From positions 310,001 to 374,000 of the forward strand of contig JNVV01000004.1 of the NCBI GenBank assembly GCA_000733355.1: 64,000 nucleotides of DNA, written 5' to 3'. The notes below the pieces were generated by a model. The model was not told the origin of the DNA. It searched no databases and saw only the letters and a program-made list of their open reading frames with translations. Within the stretch, counting starts at the first letter, position 1. Every line of letters starts with the position of its first letter. This stretch comes from Falciphora oryzae. Lineage: Eukaryota > Ascomycota > Sordariomycetes > Magnaporthales > Magnaporthaceae. The position numbers and the translations under genes were made by a program. Positions 1-9,080 of the stretch are shown piece after piece.

Positions 1-127
1 TGGTCTGGTGCACGTAGCGCACCCGCGAGGCCTCCTCGCACTGGCAGTCCGCGACCCGCTCGGGGGCGCCCGGCCGGTTGGGGTGGACGCACGCGGGCAA
101 GAGGTCTCCGGTGAAGAATTGGCTCAT
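1..127 (-). CDS. 5' end of an unidentified protein (truncated by the window edge)
   Basis: A minus-strand ATG at 125-127 opens 42 codons that run off the left edge without a stop. The peptide starts MSQFFTGDLLPACVHPN and contains a close Cys pair (DCQC) followed by acidic and basic residues. Codon use is strongly GC3, like the real genes here, which is the main support. There is no signal peptide. I do not recognise the family. The interval to the metacaspase stop at 1110 would hold its promoter. The plus-strand reading of the same bases looks like an antisense shadow. Confidence 0.45.
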   Translation of the reverse strand, partial: MSQFFTGDLLPACVHPNRPGAPERVADCQCEEASRVRYVHQT

Positions 128-1109
128 TGTGCTGCGCTTGGATTGGGTCCGGTGATTAGCTGCTTGAAGGTCAGTAATGGTCGCAAAGTCGAGGTCGTCG
201 ATGTGCTGGCGCAAGATTGATAACGAGACTGTAGGAAACACCATCGAGCCTTTATAGATTTCGAGGTGAGGAACAAGAAAAGCCCGAGTTCTGAGTTTCT
301 TTTGTTTGAGATGATGGCTCGAGAGTCTTGTTTTCTTTGGCACCCCTTTGTTGCCAAAAAAAAAATTATCCCTCCAACTTTGTCTTAGCTTAAGATCTCT
401 TTGTCTCCATGGTCTGGATGTCTTTCATATCAACGGCAAATGAAGTAGGCGAGCTCTCTTTGGAAGTGCACGAAGGGACCTACTGGCAGGTCTGGGGCAC
501 TTGAGATCTAGATGCCTATCATTCAGAACAGATGTAATTAGCACAGCTCACTACGTGGGTTGGCTCCTTTGTTGATTATGAGATGGATGGGATATTGTGT
601 TGCTTCGATTACGTATTGGACTCGCAAATTCCCGAGACTTCGAGGTTCGATTTGGTACGTTGTAACTCAGAGAGGGCAATGGTAATGCCTGAAATCATCA
701 GCCAAGTCAACCGGCTTCTTCTTAAAGAGCCGCGCGGGGACAGGAGTGAAGCGTGTGTCATCATAATAACTCAGGACATCGAGCTGGTGTCAGGATTCTC
801 ATCAGTTTTGTTATCATTGCTTGAGTAGATACTGTGAAAAAGTGAAGCGAATGAGATTGGATGATGCCTGAGTAAAAACAAACTCCGGAGCTAAATCCCA
901 ATGAACAAGCCAATGAGATGGCTAAATGCATAAACCACACAAACACGTTCGCGCGGAAGCATTGCTAGCATCAAACTGCTGACCCTTTCTCGCTGTAACT
1001 TGACTAGCATCGCAAAATCTTGTAGTTGGTGTTGTTGCGTGAAGAGGGCCTCCACTGAGAGCCTGTCCATCTTGCTATTTATGACATGACGGTCGGCCCG
1101 AGTATGTGA
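128..1109. other. Intergenic, no gene seen
   Basis: This holds the presumed promoter of the left-edge gene and the 3' flank of the metacaspase. It is less GC-rich than the neighbouring coding DNA. An 81-codon plus-strand frame at 583-828 has no coding bias, splice sites or recognisable motif, so I do not call it. Confidence 0.5.
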
Positions 1110-2712
1110 TTACATGACGAAGGGGACGTTCTCGGTATCCAGCGGGTGGGAGCAGGACAGCTGGGGCTTCTGAGAGTACTCGTCCCGCAGGATGTCCCGG
1201 ATGTTGTTCAGGAGCTCGAGGTATGTCACGTTCCTGTTGGCCCGGAGGGCAGCCACAAAGGCGTGGGACATGGCACCAGTGGCCTGGGACGCGATGGTCG
1301 CGTCGGCACTTGTTGGGTAGGTGTAATGTTAGCACCGGCTCTTGCGAATGGGCTGCTTGTGTGGGCGATCAACTTACGAGGTCTGGTCGTCCTTGCTGCC
1401 GGACCAGCTGATGACGTCGGCCGGCGATGTCTTGGTACGCATGGTCGTCTCGCGGGCCTTCCTGTCACTAAAGGCGCTCTTAGCGAACCCCATGATGCTG
1501 CTGGCCACGCCGCCCATGTCACCGCGGGCGTACGAGGTGACGGCGCCCAGAAGACCGACACCGGCCTCCTTGGCCAGGTTGGGCTCCTTGAGGACACCCT
1601 GGGTCGAGTAGACGTAAGGGAGATCCAGGGCAGTGCCCGAGTGGCACGAGTCGAAGATGGCCGTCAGGCGACAGCCGGGGGGCAGAGGCTTGACCATGAT
1701 GTCATGCATGTCGTCGTCGACGATGTGGCCGGCCTGCTCGTAGTCCAGGGGAATGATGGTCTCGTCGAAGCCGTCGTCCTCGTCTCCGTCGAGGTCCTCG
1801 GTCTGCGAACCGTGGCCAGAGTAGTGGAAAAATAGCGAGTCGTTTGGCTGGGCGCCAGCGACAAGCCAGTGCATGGCGCGTAGCATGTTCTCCCTAGTGG
1901 GCATTGACTGGGGATTCGTCGAGTCGTCGGTGAGTTGGACCATCTGCGGTGGTTGTCTTTAGCAAGTTATCCATGCGCTGGTAACGGTCGCTTCTGCGGA
2001 TCACGGGACCAGCAGCGACAGCCGGGGAGGCGATGCGACCTACATCCTCTTGGCGGTAGCCGTAAAACTCCATCAGGAAGTTGGACAGGTTGCGGACGTC
2101 GTTGATGCAGCCGCGCAGCTCACCCTTCTGGCCAAAGTAGTTGATGCCGATCAGCAGGGCCTTGCGCTTGCCGGTACACTGCGAATACTGGAAGGCGTAG
2201 TCGGCGGGCGCGCCATGGCCGAACTGCTGCATGCCCTGGGGCGGCAACTGACCATGGTATCCTTCAGGGCCCTGAAGAGAAGTGGCAGATGGCGTGTCAG
2301 CTGACCAATGCGCCGTACTTTGGGCTGTGAGTGCCGTGTTGAGACATGATACGGCTGGTTGGGAGCCTTACCGAGCGCGTTCCAGGCTGAGGAGGAGGGT
2401 AGTGTCCTTGTGGAGGGTACTGCCCCGGTGGCGGGTAGTGTCCCTGGGGCGGGTACTGGCCCTGCGGAGGAGGATATCCGCCCTGCGGAGGATACTGGTA
2501 GCCGCCATAGGGCGGCTGCTGGGGAGGGTAGCCATAGCCCGGGGGCGGGGGAGGGGGCCTGGGTGGGATCAGTCAGCATTCGGCGCTCAATACTCGTAGC
2601 ACAGGGCCGAGACTTACGGCTGGTAGCCTCCCTGGGGTGGATATCCTTGGTATCCCGGGTAGCCTTGGCCGTAGCCTTGACCTTGGTAGCCTTGCCCCGG
2701 GTATCCGCTCAT
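1110..2712 (-). CDS. Type I metacaspase (caspase-like cysteine protease)
   Basis: Metacaspases are Ca-dependent arginine/lysine-specific cysteine proteases of clan CD, linked in fungi to ageing, stress and aggregate clearance. Five exons: 2712-2618, 2558-2372, 2271-2044, 1943-1378 and 1308-1110, giving 424 residues. Residues 1-95 are a Gly/Tyr/Pro/Gln-rich prodomain with YPPQG-type repeats. The p20 domain follows ([23 protein letters not shown]). The catalytic His is in HYSGHGSQ (His214) and the catalytic Cys in DSCHSG (Cys270). The C-terminal exon carries TGAMSHAF, typical of the p10 region. All splice sites are GT-AG and the exon phases agree. Start choice: the ATG opening MSGYPGQG begins the repeat prodomain. 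Family assignment is firm; its role here is inferred from the family. Confidence 0.95.
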
Positions 2713-3844
2713 TGTCTCGGTTTCCGGGGATGGAGGGGATGGGTTTGGGTTGGGTGGGTGGCGCGCGCGGGATTGAGGAGGCACGAGCTTGGGTCAATTG
2801 ATTCGCTGCCGATCGTGGTGGGGGTGGGAACAGGGCGATCCAGAGCGCCGCAGGGTCCAGCCGATAGCCGCGAAGAAAAAAAGCCGTCCAGGCGCCGCGA
2901 TTCGCCGCGCCGGATCGTCAGCGAGGACTGGTGTTTATGAGGAGGGTTTCCGGCACAGCTTCTTGTTGACGTGTCGTTGAGTCAGGTGGAAGTCGGGCTG
3001 CCCACGCGACGCCCAGGTCGGTTGAGCGGCGTTTAGGCGCTGGCCTTTTGGCTTGGCTGGAAGTGGCACCTCTGGCGGCGGCGTGCTGGCTTGGCGCTGC
3101 TTCCATGTGGCTGAGCTGAGATGGTTTGGCGTCGCACGGACCGCGCGGCTTGTGCCGCTTGATCCGGACCCCACCTTCTGTGAAGCTGGCATTCCTAGCG
3201 CGCAGCTGGCGTCGCTCAGCTGTCATTCCTCAATATCGTTTGGGGCAAGTCTTTCGATCAGCTCGGCGCCCGGTCTGTGCGAATTGAGTGATAGCCCAAT
3301 CGAAAAGCCTTGCTAATCACAAACTGATCCATTTGAATGCAGATGTGGACATTACATTTATGCATAATAGGCGCTACCAGATTCTGCGTGGGAGCCTGGG
3401 TGGCACGGTGCTCGTGTGCAGATGAAAGTTTGCAGTCCTGACCACGCTAATTGGACCCCATTGTCCTATCCTGTGTCCTCCCCATCCTTTTCGTGAATAT
3501 TGAGAATATCTAGCCAGACCCCTCCATCCAGCTACGCAACCCTGTTGAGAAAATATTTGGTATGAGGTTGGCACGTTTCGAGTTGATAGGCGGCATCAGA
3601 TGGCCGTGCATCCCATCGCACGCTTGAGCTGCAGCTGCTTGTTGGGGGGATCTATCTCGGCCTTGACGCGCCGTCCTAATGCCTCCATGATGCAATCGAT
3701 AGTAACAACTATGTGAACGGTTCGAATCAGCAATCAAATCTATTGGAAAATGAACTTTGCAAAATAAGGAACGAGCTTTTTACCATCCATTTTGTCGGGG
3801 CCCTACGCCGTGTAAAGAAAGTCGAAATGAGTCGGATTTTGTCC
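2713..3844. other. Intergenic, metacaspase upstream region
   Basis: This contains the metacaspase promoter and 5' leader. Several short frames of 60-100 codons on both strands lack family motifs and splice structure. I see no RNA gene or repeat. Confidence 0.5.
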
Positions 3845-5190
3845 TTAGCGAACAAACCTGTCGCTAAATCCGCCGACTAGGAAGGCTACGATCGAGGGCG
3901 ACCCGCGACTAGCCCCGTGAAGAGCGAGGGTGCTAGAGATACTCCCAAGCTTGTCGGCATCACTCGCCTTTCGCTGGGCGGGAAGCTCAACGGGGCACAC
4001 GACGACACCGAACGCCTCTACCCACCGGCATTCCTCAACCCGATCTGTCCCTCTCGCATCGAGCAGACTAGGCCCGACACCCCGATGGCGGCAGATATCG
4101 TCGCCCGGATCATCCGGAACCTGAAGTCCTGCTTCGATATAACGGGCAGCCCACTTCTCGACCCGCCGGATCTCATCATCAACACGGAACCGCCGAAGAA
4201 CGCCAAGTGGCTCGATGCTCGAGACTATTTTGAGTTTTCTCTCCCCATTAGAGCGGACATTTTTCACCAAGAAGAGTTGGAGGAAGAAAGATGCAATGCT
4301 TGCCAGCGGCGGAATGATGTCGAAGCGAAAGCAGGCCGCGATTATACCGACGACGCCAGCTCGTCGTCCACCGCGATAGCCCACACCTGCCGCCCCCGCC
4401 GCTGCCTCGGCGCCCCCGAAGCGCACCGTTGATGCCAATGACGGCCTTGGTGCGTAGTTTCCTGCGGTCGATGGTCTCGTTGCGGTCCTCGGGCAGACCT
4501 AGGGCATGTAGGATCGGGTCGATGACATCCATGGAGACGATGTCCATGATCTGCTGAGAGAATCCCGGGATCAGCTCGCCTGTATAGATGTTCTAGAGCT
4601 TATACGGCTGGTCGGTAGCCAGGAGGCTATTGAGCGCACGGTGGAGTTAATTTTTTGCGGTGTGCGTCATTCTGTTGCTGATCAAGGCGATGGCATCTTG
4701 CTGGACGTGAGAGGGTCTCGTCGGACCGAACCTCATAATGACCCCGCCAAAAGCCGCGCCACAGAAACCAGGATGGCGATACTGACGGGGCACAACGGGC
4801 ACGCTCGGCAGCTAGGTCTGCCTGCTGGTTGGGATTGTATAGATACGGGTCCATTCCGAAATACTTGCGTGGAACGCGCCTTGCTTCTGGATTTCCATGT
4901 GTCGCAGCTGTCTTGGATCTTCTGCCTGCGCACCTGGGTGCATTGCACCTTGATGTCGATGGGCTGATCGGCGAAGAAGTAGACAAGGAGCTTCTCGGAC
5001 TCAAGCTTGTTGAGGTGGAAGAGGTAGTAGATCCGCGTCATGAGCTCGAGTGTCTTCGGCTCTAGGCGAGCGCTTGTTGTGGAGGCTGCCCTCCTTGAGG
5101 TAGGCCATGCCTTGTTGCAACTGATAGATCTTGTCGAGGAGGAGTGCAGCGCTGTAAACCGGAGACGCGCATGCCATCGCTTGATCCATC
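3845..5190 (-). pseudogene. Frame-broken remnant of an unidentified protein-coding gene
   Basis: Protein-like stretches lie on the minus strand but hop between frames. From the 5' side: MDQAMACASPVYSAALLLDK (from 5189), then in another frame a helical stretch with RIYYLFHLNKLESEKLL, then in a third frame KYFGMDPYLYNPNQQADLAA. Next comes a stretch reading TDQPYKL, an in-frame TAG, then NIYTGELIPGFSQQIMDIV with a shift near 4430, and a last open stretch to 3845. No GT-AG intron set that I could find joins these. I do not recognise the family. Either this is a decayed gene, or a multi-exon gene I failed to assemble, or parts are chance frames. The plus-strand frame at 3917-4432 competes over the same DNA. 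Confidence 0.3.
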
Positions 5191-5843
5191 TTGGCGAGTC
5201 GATGGAGACGGAATTGGACTGATGTACAGTATGGGTGTAAATGGAGAACGCAAGCCTTGATGGTGGGATATGGGGGTCATGGAGGTGAGAAGAAGCAAAA
5301 AAGGGTTGGTTGGTGGAAGCAGAATTTTGACCTTGGACGCTGGCAGCGCGCGAGAAATGTAGAAATGCCTGCCTCATGGAAGGTGGAGGCACACCCATCA
5401 CCAAAAGCTCCTGCCACCTACCGAGAACACCACTGGGCAGGTGACAAGAGGCTGGGGCTCTCCCAGGTCCTCCAGCTCCGGATGCGGTTCTTCCCATAGA
5501 ATCCCTGGATGGCAGGAGCGAGCTGGTCAAAGTCGTGGCCGACGTTTGAGCAATGTCAGACCAGAAGCCGCTTACCCACGTTGCCTCGTGCCCGATGTCG
5601 ATTTAGCCCTTGGCAATCTTGCCAGCGGGCAAATCGTAAACAGAGAAGAGCTAGTGCATGAGGAAGGCTGGCATAGCTAGTAGGACTCTAATCACTGTCA
5701 TCCGAGGCGCCAGAACTTGGTATCGTGTTGAGCTCGACGAGCAGGTTCTAGTAAAACAGTCCTGATGGGCAGACCATGATCTTTTTGCCTCGCTGTGCAA
5801 ATTCCCGTGCGCATATGCTCCAAGGCAAGAACATTATCAGCAG
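5191..5843. other. Intergenic, no gene seen
   Basis: This is 3' flank of the MFS transporter plus upstream DNA of the remnant at 3.8-5.2 kb. Short overlapping frames show no consistent coding bias. Confidence 0.4.
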
Positions 5844-7517
5844 CTAATACACATAATAGTTCGTCTCGTTCGGGTTCTCCTCCTTCATCTTCTTGTTGTG
5901 CCTCTTGAGCGACAGCTTGAGCAGCCAAGCCAGCGCCATGCAGCCAGCCGAGAAGGCGATGCTGGCGAACCAGGGCGGCAGGTAGCGCGGGGCGAAGCGC
6001 TTGTCCCAGATATAGGGCATGTAGATGGACGACATGTTGCCGAGCGAGTTGGCGATGGCGAGCGAGACCGACTTCTTCTCATTTGTCTGCCCCAGCGTCG
6101 ACGAGACCCAGCCGAGAATGATGTTGTTGATGCCAAAGGTGAAGCCGACGAACAAAAAGACGGCGAACAGGCGCGCGGTGTTGTTGTCGGTCGCGGCGGG
6201 TATGATGAAGCCGACGATGACAATGGACTTGCACACGGTGATGTGCCACGTCCGCTCGTTGAAGTGGCCGGAGCTGTGCGCCATGACGACGCCCATGATG
6301 GCGGCGAAGCAGTAGGGAGGGAAGGTCAGGACCAGGCTGAGGATTTTCCCGTGGCCCAGGGTCTCGATGACGGTCGGGAGGAAGTTCTGAAAGCTGATGG
6401 ACGAGAGATGGAAGTTGTACATGAGCACCAGGACCCAGGTGCGCCAGTCGACGACGGCCTGCTTGAGTCCGATCCAGACGCTGGTGTCCTCGCTGATGTC
6501 GGTCGTATCCATGCAAATGCGGCTGTGAGCCAGCTGCCTTTCGTCATGCTTAAGCCATTTTGTTTTTAGCGGATGGTCGGGTAGCATGTAAAAAGCCGCG
6601 AAAGCGGTGACGATGGAAAGGGCGCCCTGGATAATAAACAGCCACTTCCAGCCGGCGAGGCCCCTGGCGCCGTCAAGCCCGGAAAACACACCAGCGGCGA
6701 TGAGGGGAGAAAAGGCGCTGGCCAGCATGTTGGCGGTAAAAAACCACGACATTCGGGTGGCAACCTCCTTTCGGGTGTAGAACATGCTGATCAGGAACAG
6801 GGCGCCCGGGTAGAAGGGGGCCTCGGTGACGCCGAGCAGGAACCGGAAGATAACCATTGTGGTGTAGTCGTGGGCGAGGTATGTCAGAAGGCTGATGATG
6901 GACCAGGCCAGACAGAAGCCAGCCATGTACAGCGACGGCCTGACGCGGGTGAGGATCATGTTGGAGGGGATTTGTCCCGCGATATAGCTGTTGGGTGTTT
7001 TTTTCCTGGTCAGCATCGCGATCAGTGAAGTATGTCTAGTTGAGAATTGGACCATAACGTGAGGCAAGGGGCTGCAATTACCCGACAAAGAGAATGGAGA
7101 CGCAGGTGTTGTATTGCGTTCCGACAAGACCGAGCTCAGCCTCGAGATTGTTGAGCCTGGCGTTGACCAGCGCATTCCTGTCGAGGTAGTTGAATAGATA
7201 CATGAGCCACAGAATGGGCTTGTATAGAGGCAGATTTTGAGCGTCAGCATACGCAGGACGTGATAGGTAGGCAAGCAGACGGGTAAACGGGTGCATACCA
7301 AGATGTGCCAATCGAGCTTTCGCACTAGCGCAATCTCCCTCGGGTCCGTCTTTGCGTGGGCGCCGAACTCGTCCACCTTGTCAACCACAGGTCCCTTTTG
7401 GAAGACGCCCTCCTCCGGGACCGTGTCCTGCCGGGCGAGGCCCTCATCGTGGCGGACCGAGGCAATGTTATCCCCTTGTCCGAGGTAGTCGCCGGACTTG
7501 TTGTCGGCGGAGGCCAT
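5844..7517 (-). CDS. MFS transporter, allantoate permease / anion:cation symporter type
   Basis: A plasma-membrane proton symporter of the Dal5/Tna1-like ACS family, which in fungi imports allantoate, nicotinate, pantothenate or other organic anions. Three exons: 7517-7299, 7218-7082 and 6987-5844, 499 residues. The N-terminus is hydrophilic. TM1 holds LMYLFNYLDRNAL, the family signature around the first helix. Later come RFLLGVTEAPFYPGALFLIS and YTRKEVATRMSWFF, also characteristic. About 12 hydrophobic segments are visible, and the cytosolic tail ends KMKEENPNETNYYVY. I chose the ATG at 7515-7517 (MASADNKSG) over an in-frame ATG 25 codons upstream, because the upstream stretch looks like leader. 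The substrate cannot be read from the sequence. Confidence 0.92.
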   Translation of the reverse strand: MASADNKSGDYLGQGDNIASVRHDEGLARQDTVPEEGVFQKGPVVDKVDEFGAHAKTDPREIALVRKLDWHILVCTRLPVCLPTYHVLRMLTLKICLYTSPFCGSCIYSTTSTGMRWSTPGSTISRLSSVLSERNTTPASPFSLSGNCSPLPHVMVQFSTRHTSLIAMLTRKKTPNSYIAGQIPSNMILTRVRPSLYMAGFCLAWSIISLLTYLAHDYTTMVIFRFLLGVTEAPFYPGALFLISMFYTRKEVATRMSWFFTANMLASAFSPLIAAGVFSGLDGARGLAGWKWLFIIQGALSIVTAFAAFYMLPDHPLKTKWLKHDERQLAHSRICMDTTDISEDTSVWIGLKQAVVDWRTWVLVLMYNFHLSSISFQNFLPTVIETLGHGKILSLVLTFPPYCFAAIMGVVMAHSSGHFNERTWHITVCKSIVIVGFIIPAATDNNTARLFAVFLFVGFTFGINNIILGWVSSTLGQTNEKKSVSLAIANSLGNMSSIYMPYIWDKRFAPRYLPPWFASIAFSAGCMALAWLLKLSLKRHNKKMKEENPNETNYYVY

Positions 7518-9080
7518 CTTGTACACGGTAGGCGAGTTTGAGGAGAAGGAGCCTGGGTGATGGGAAGAATGATGACACGGAGAGTAACACAAATACGGGA
7601 GGAAGAGGGTAAGCTGGGGCTCCCTACCTTATCTACCCCTCGGGGCCTCCAAAAACGTGGGGGACGGGACGAGCAGAGAGCTCCAACTCAGGGTACTGGC
7701 GGAATGCCTGCAACATGCCCTTTGTGGCAAGTGAGCGACCATCCACATGGCTGGGGTTGCAGCGGCTCGCAGGCAGGGCCATGCTTTATTACGTAGGTCT
7801 CGGTACGAAGCCCGTAGTTGCCGAGATGATCAGCCTCCATGGCACCAAGACTCCCTAAGACCACAAGCGTTCTAGTCGACTAGTGCGTGGGGGAACGACT
7901 GGTCCCGAGCATGGCAATTCATGGTCAGGGGAAGAGCCAAGGAGGACGACTTTGGAGTGTAGGGCCTCCATCACAGATCCACCGACAAGCTGAAGATGGG
8001 GAAGTGGGACGAAAGTCGTGGTTTTGGTTGGGGTTTGTGGGGGTTTGGTCGCGCTGAGTGCGGGGAAACAGGGGAGCTACACGAAATCCGGGGAGGAATC
8101 CACGGGGTCACCTCCCTCATGTCCGAGGAGGAGGATGAAGCTGTTAGCCGCTTGGGTAGGAGCCGGTCGCGCTGACTCGTCGTATACAGATCGATGCAGC
8201 GGAGAAATATTCCCAGAGATGGGGCAGGAAATGGATCCGGGGTCTTCGGCTTCCAATGATAGACGGATTCGCCAAAGGTCTGGTCTCGTGGCATACGGCC
8301 GTGTCTGGGGACGATGGGTTGCCATTTTATCCGGTTGCCCGCTTGAGTCATGGAAATCGTGCCTCATCGTGTGTGTGCAGCTCCGCACCAAATCTGGTCC
8401 TGTGTCGCCTTGTGTTGGAGGCTGGGAGAAAGTACAGAGTAAGCGGTGAGCGAGGGGAGCCGCACCACGGCAAGATCCCCTCCTTAAGAAGAGTGGAAGG
8501 GGCCCATTCCTTCCGTCGGATTCTGGAAAATACCAGTCAGCCGGCCGAGGAGTCCGTCAGATGCCATCATGGCCAAGTCGAACCAAGGAAGCCAAGTCGG
8601 TCGCCGCTCGGTAGTCGCGGATTGTGCGGCCGTTGGCTGCGGCAACTAAAGGCTTGCTTTCGTGAGGTGGCGAGAAAGAGACGATGTTATGGCTTGCTGG
8701 CTTGGCCCCGTCGAATGCAGAGTCCGAGGACCGGATGCGCGCAGTGCTTGGGGAGATGTTGTTGCATGGAGGGGTCGGATTATGTCAATTGGAGTTGGGT
8801 GACGCGGAGAACGCGCTGGACTGCTGACTCCATGCACGTTGACGTCTGGTGCGGGCGCGGCCATCAATTCTATCCCCGCACGGTGTTGGCAGGAGGCGTG
8901 GTGAGCTTCTTCCAGACCGAGAAGGCGCAACCCAATCGGCCCCTCGAAGGTAAACTTGATCAAGGGCACGGAGATGCAATAGTGTGGCCAACCTGCGAGG
9001 TGAGGAACTGCAAAGTAGTGAGAATAAAATCACCTCATATACAACTAAGGTCACACAACGACCGAGGGCCCCTTCATCTG
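7518..9080. other. Intergenic, 1.6 kb with no supported gene
   Basis: The span lies between the transporter 5' end and the amidohydrolase 3' end. A 313-codon plus-strand frame (8256-9197) overlaps the 3' end of the amidohydrolase and reads as low-quality sequence with no domain. I see no tRNA, repeat array or transposon terminus. Confidence 0.45.

Noticed and set aside
1146..1835. 229-codon frame antisense to the metacaspase
   Set aside because: Antisense shadow produced by GC-rich third positions; the catalytic metacaspase motifs are on the other strand.
3917..4432. 171-codon plus-strand frame
   Set aside because: Competes with minus-strand coding-like sequence; no start context, domain or exon partner could be found, so strand is left open but the frame is not called.
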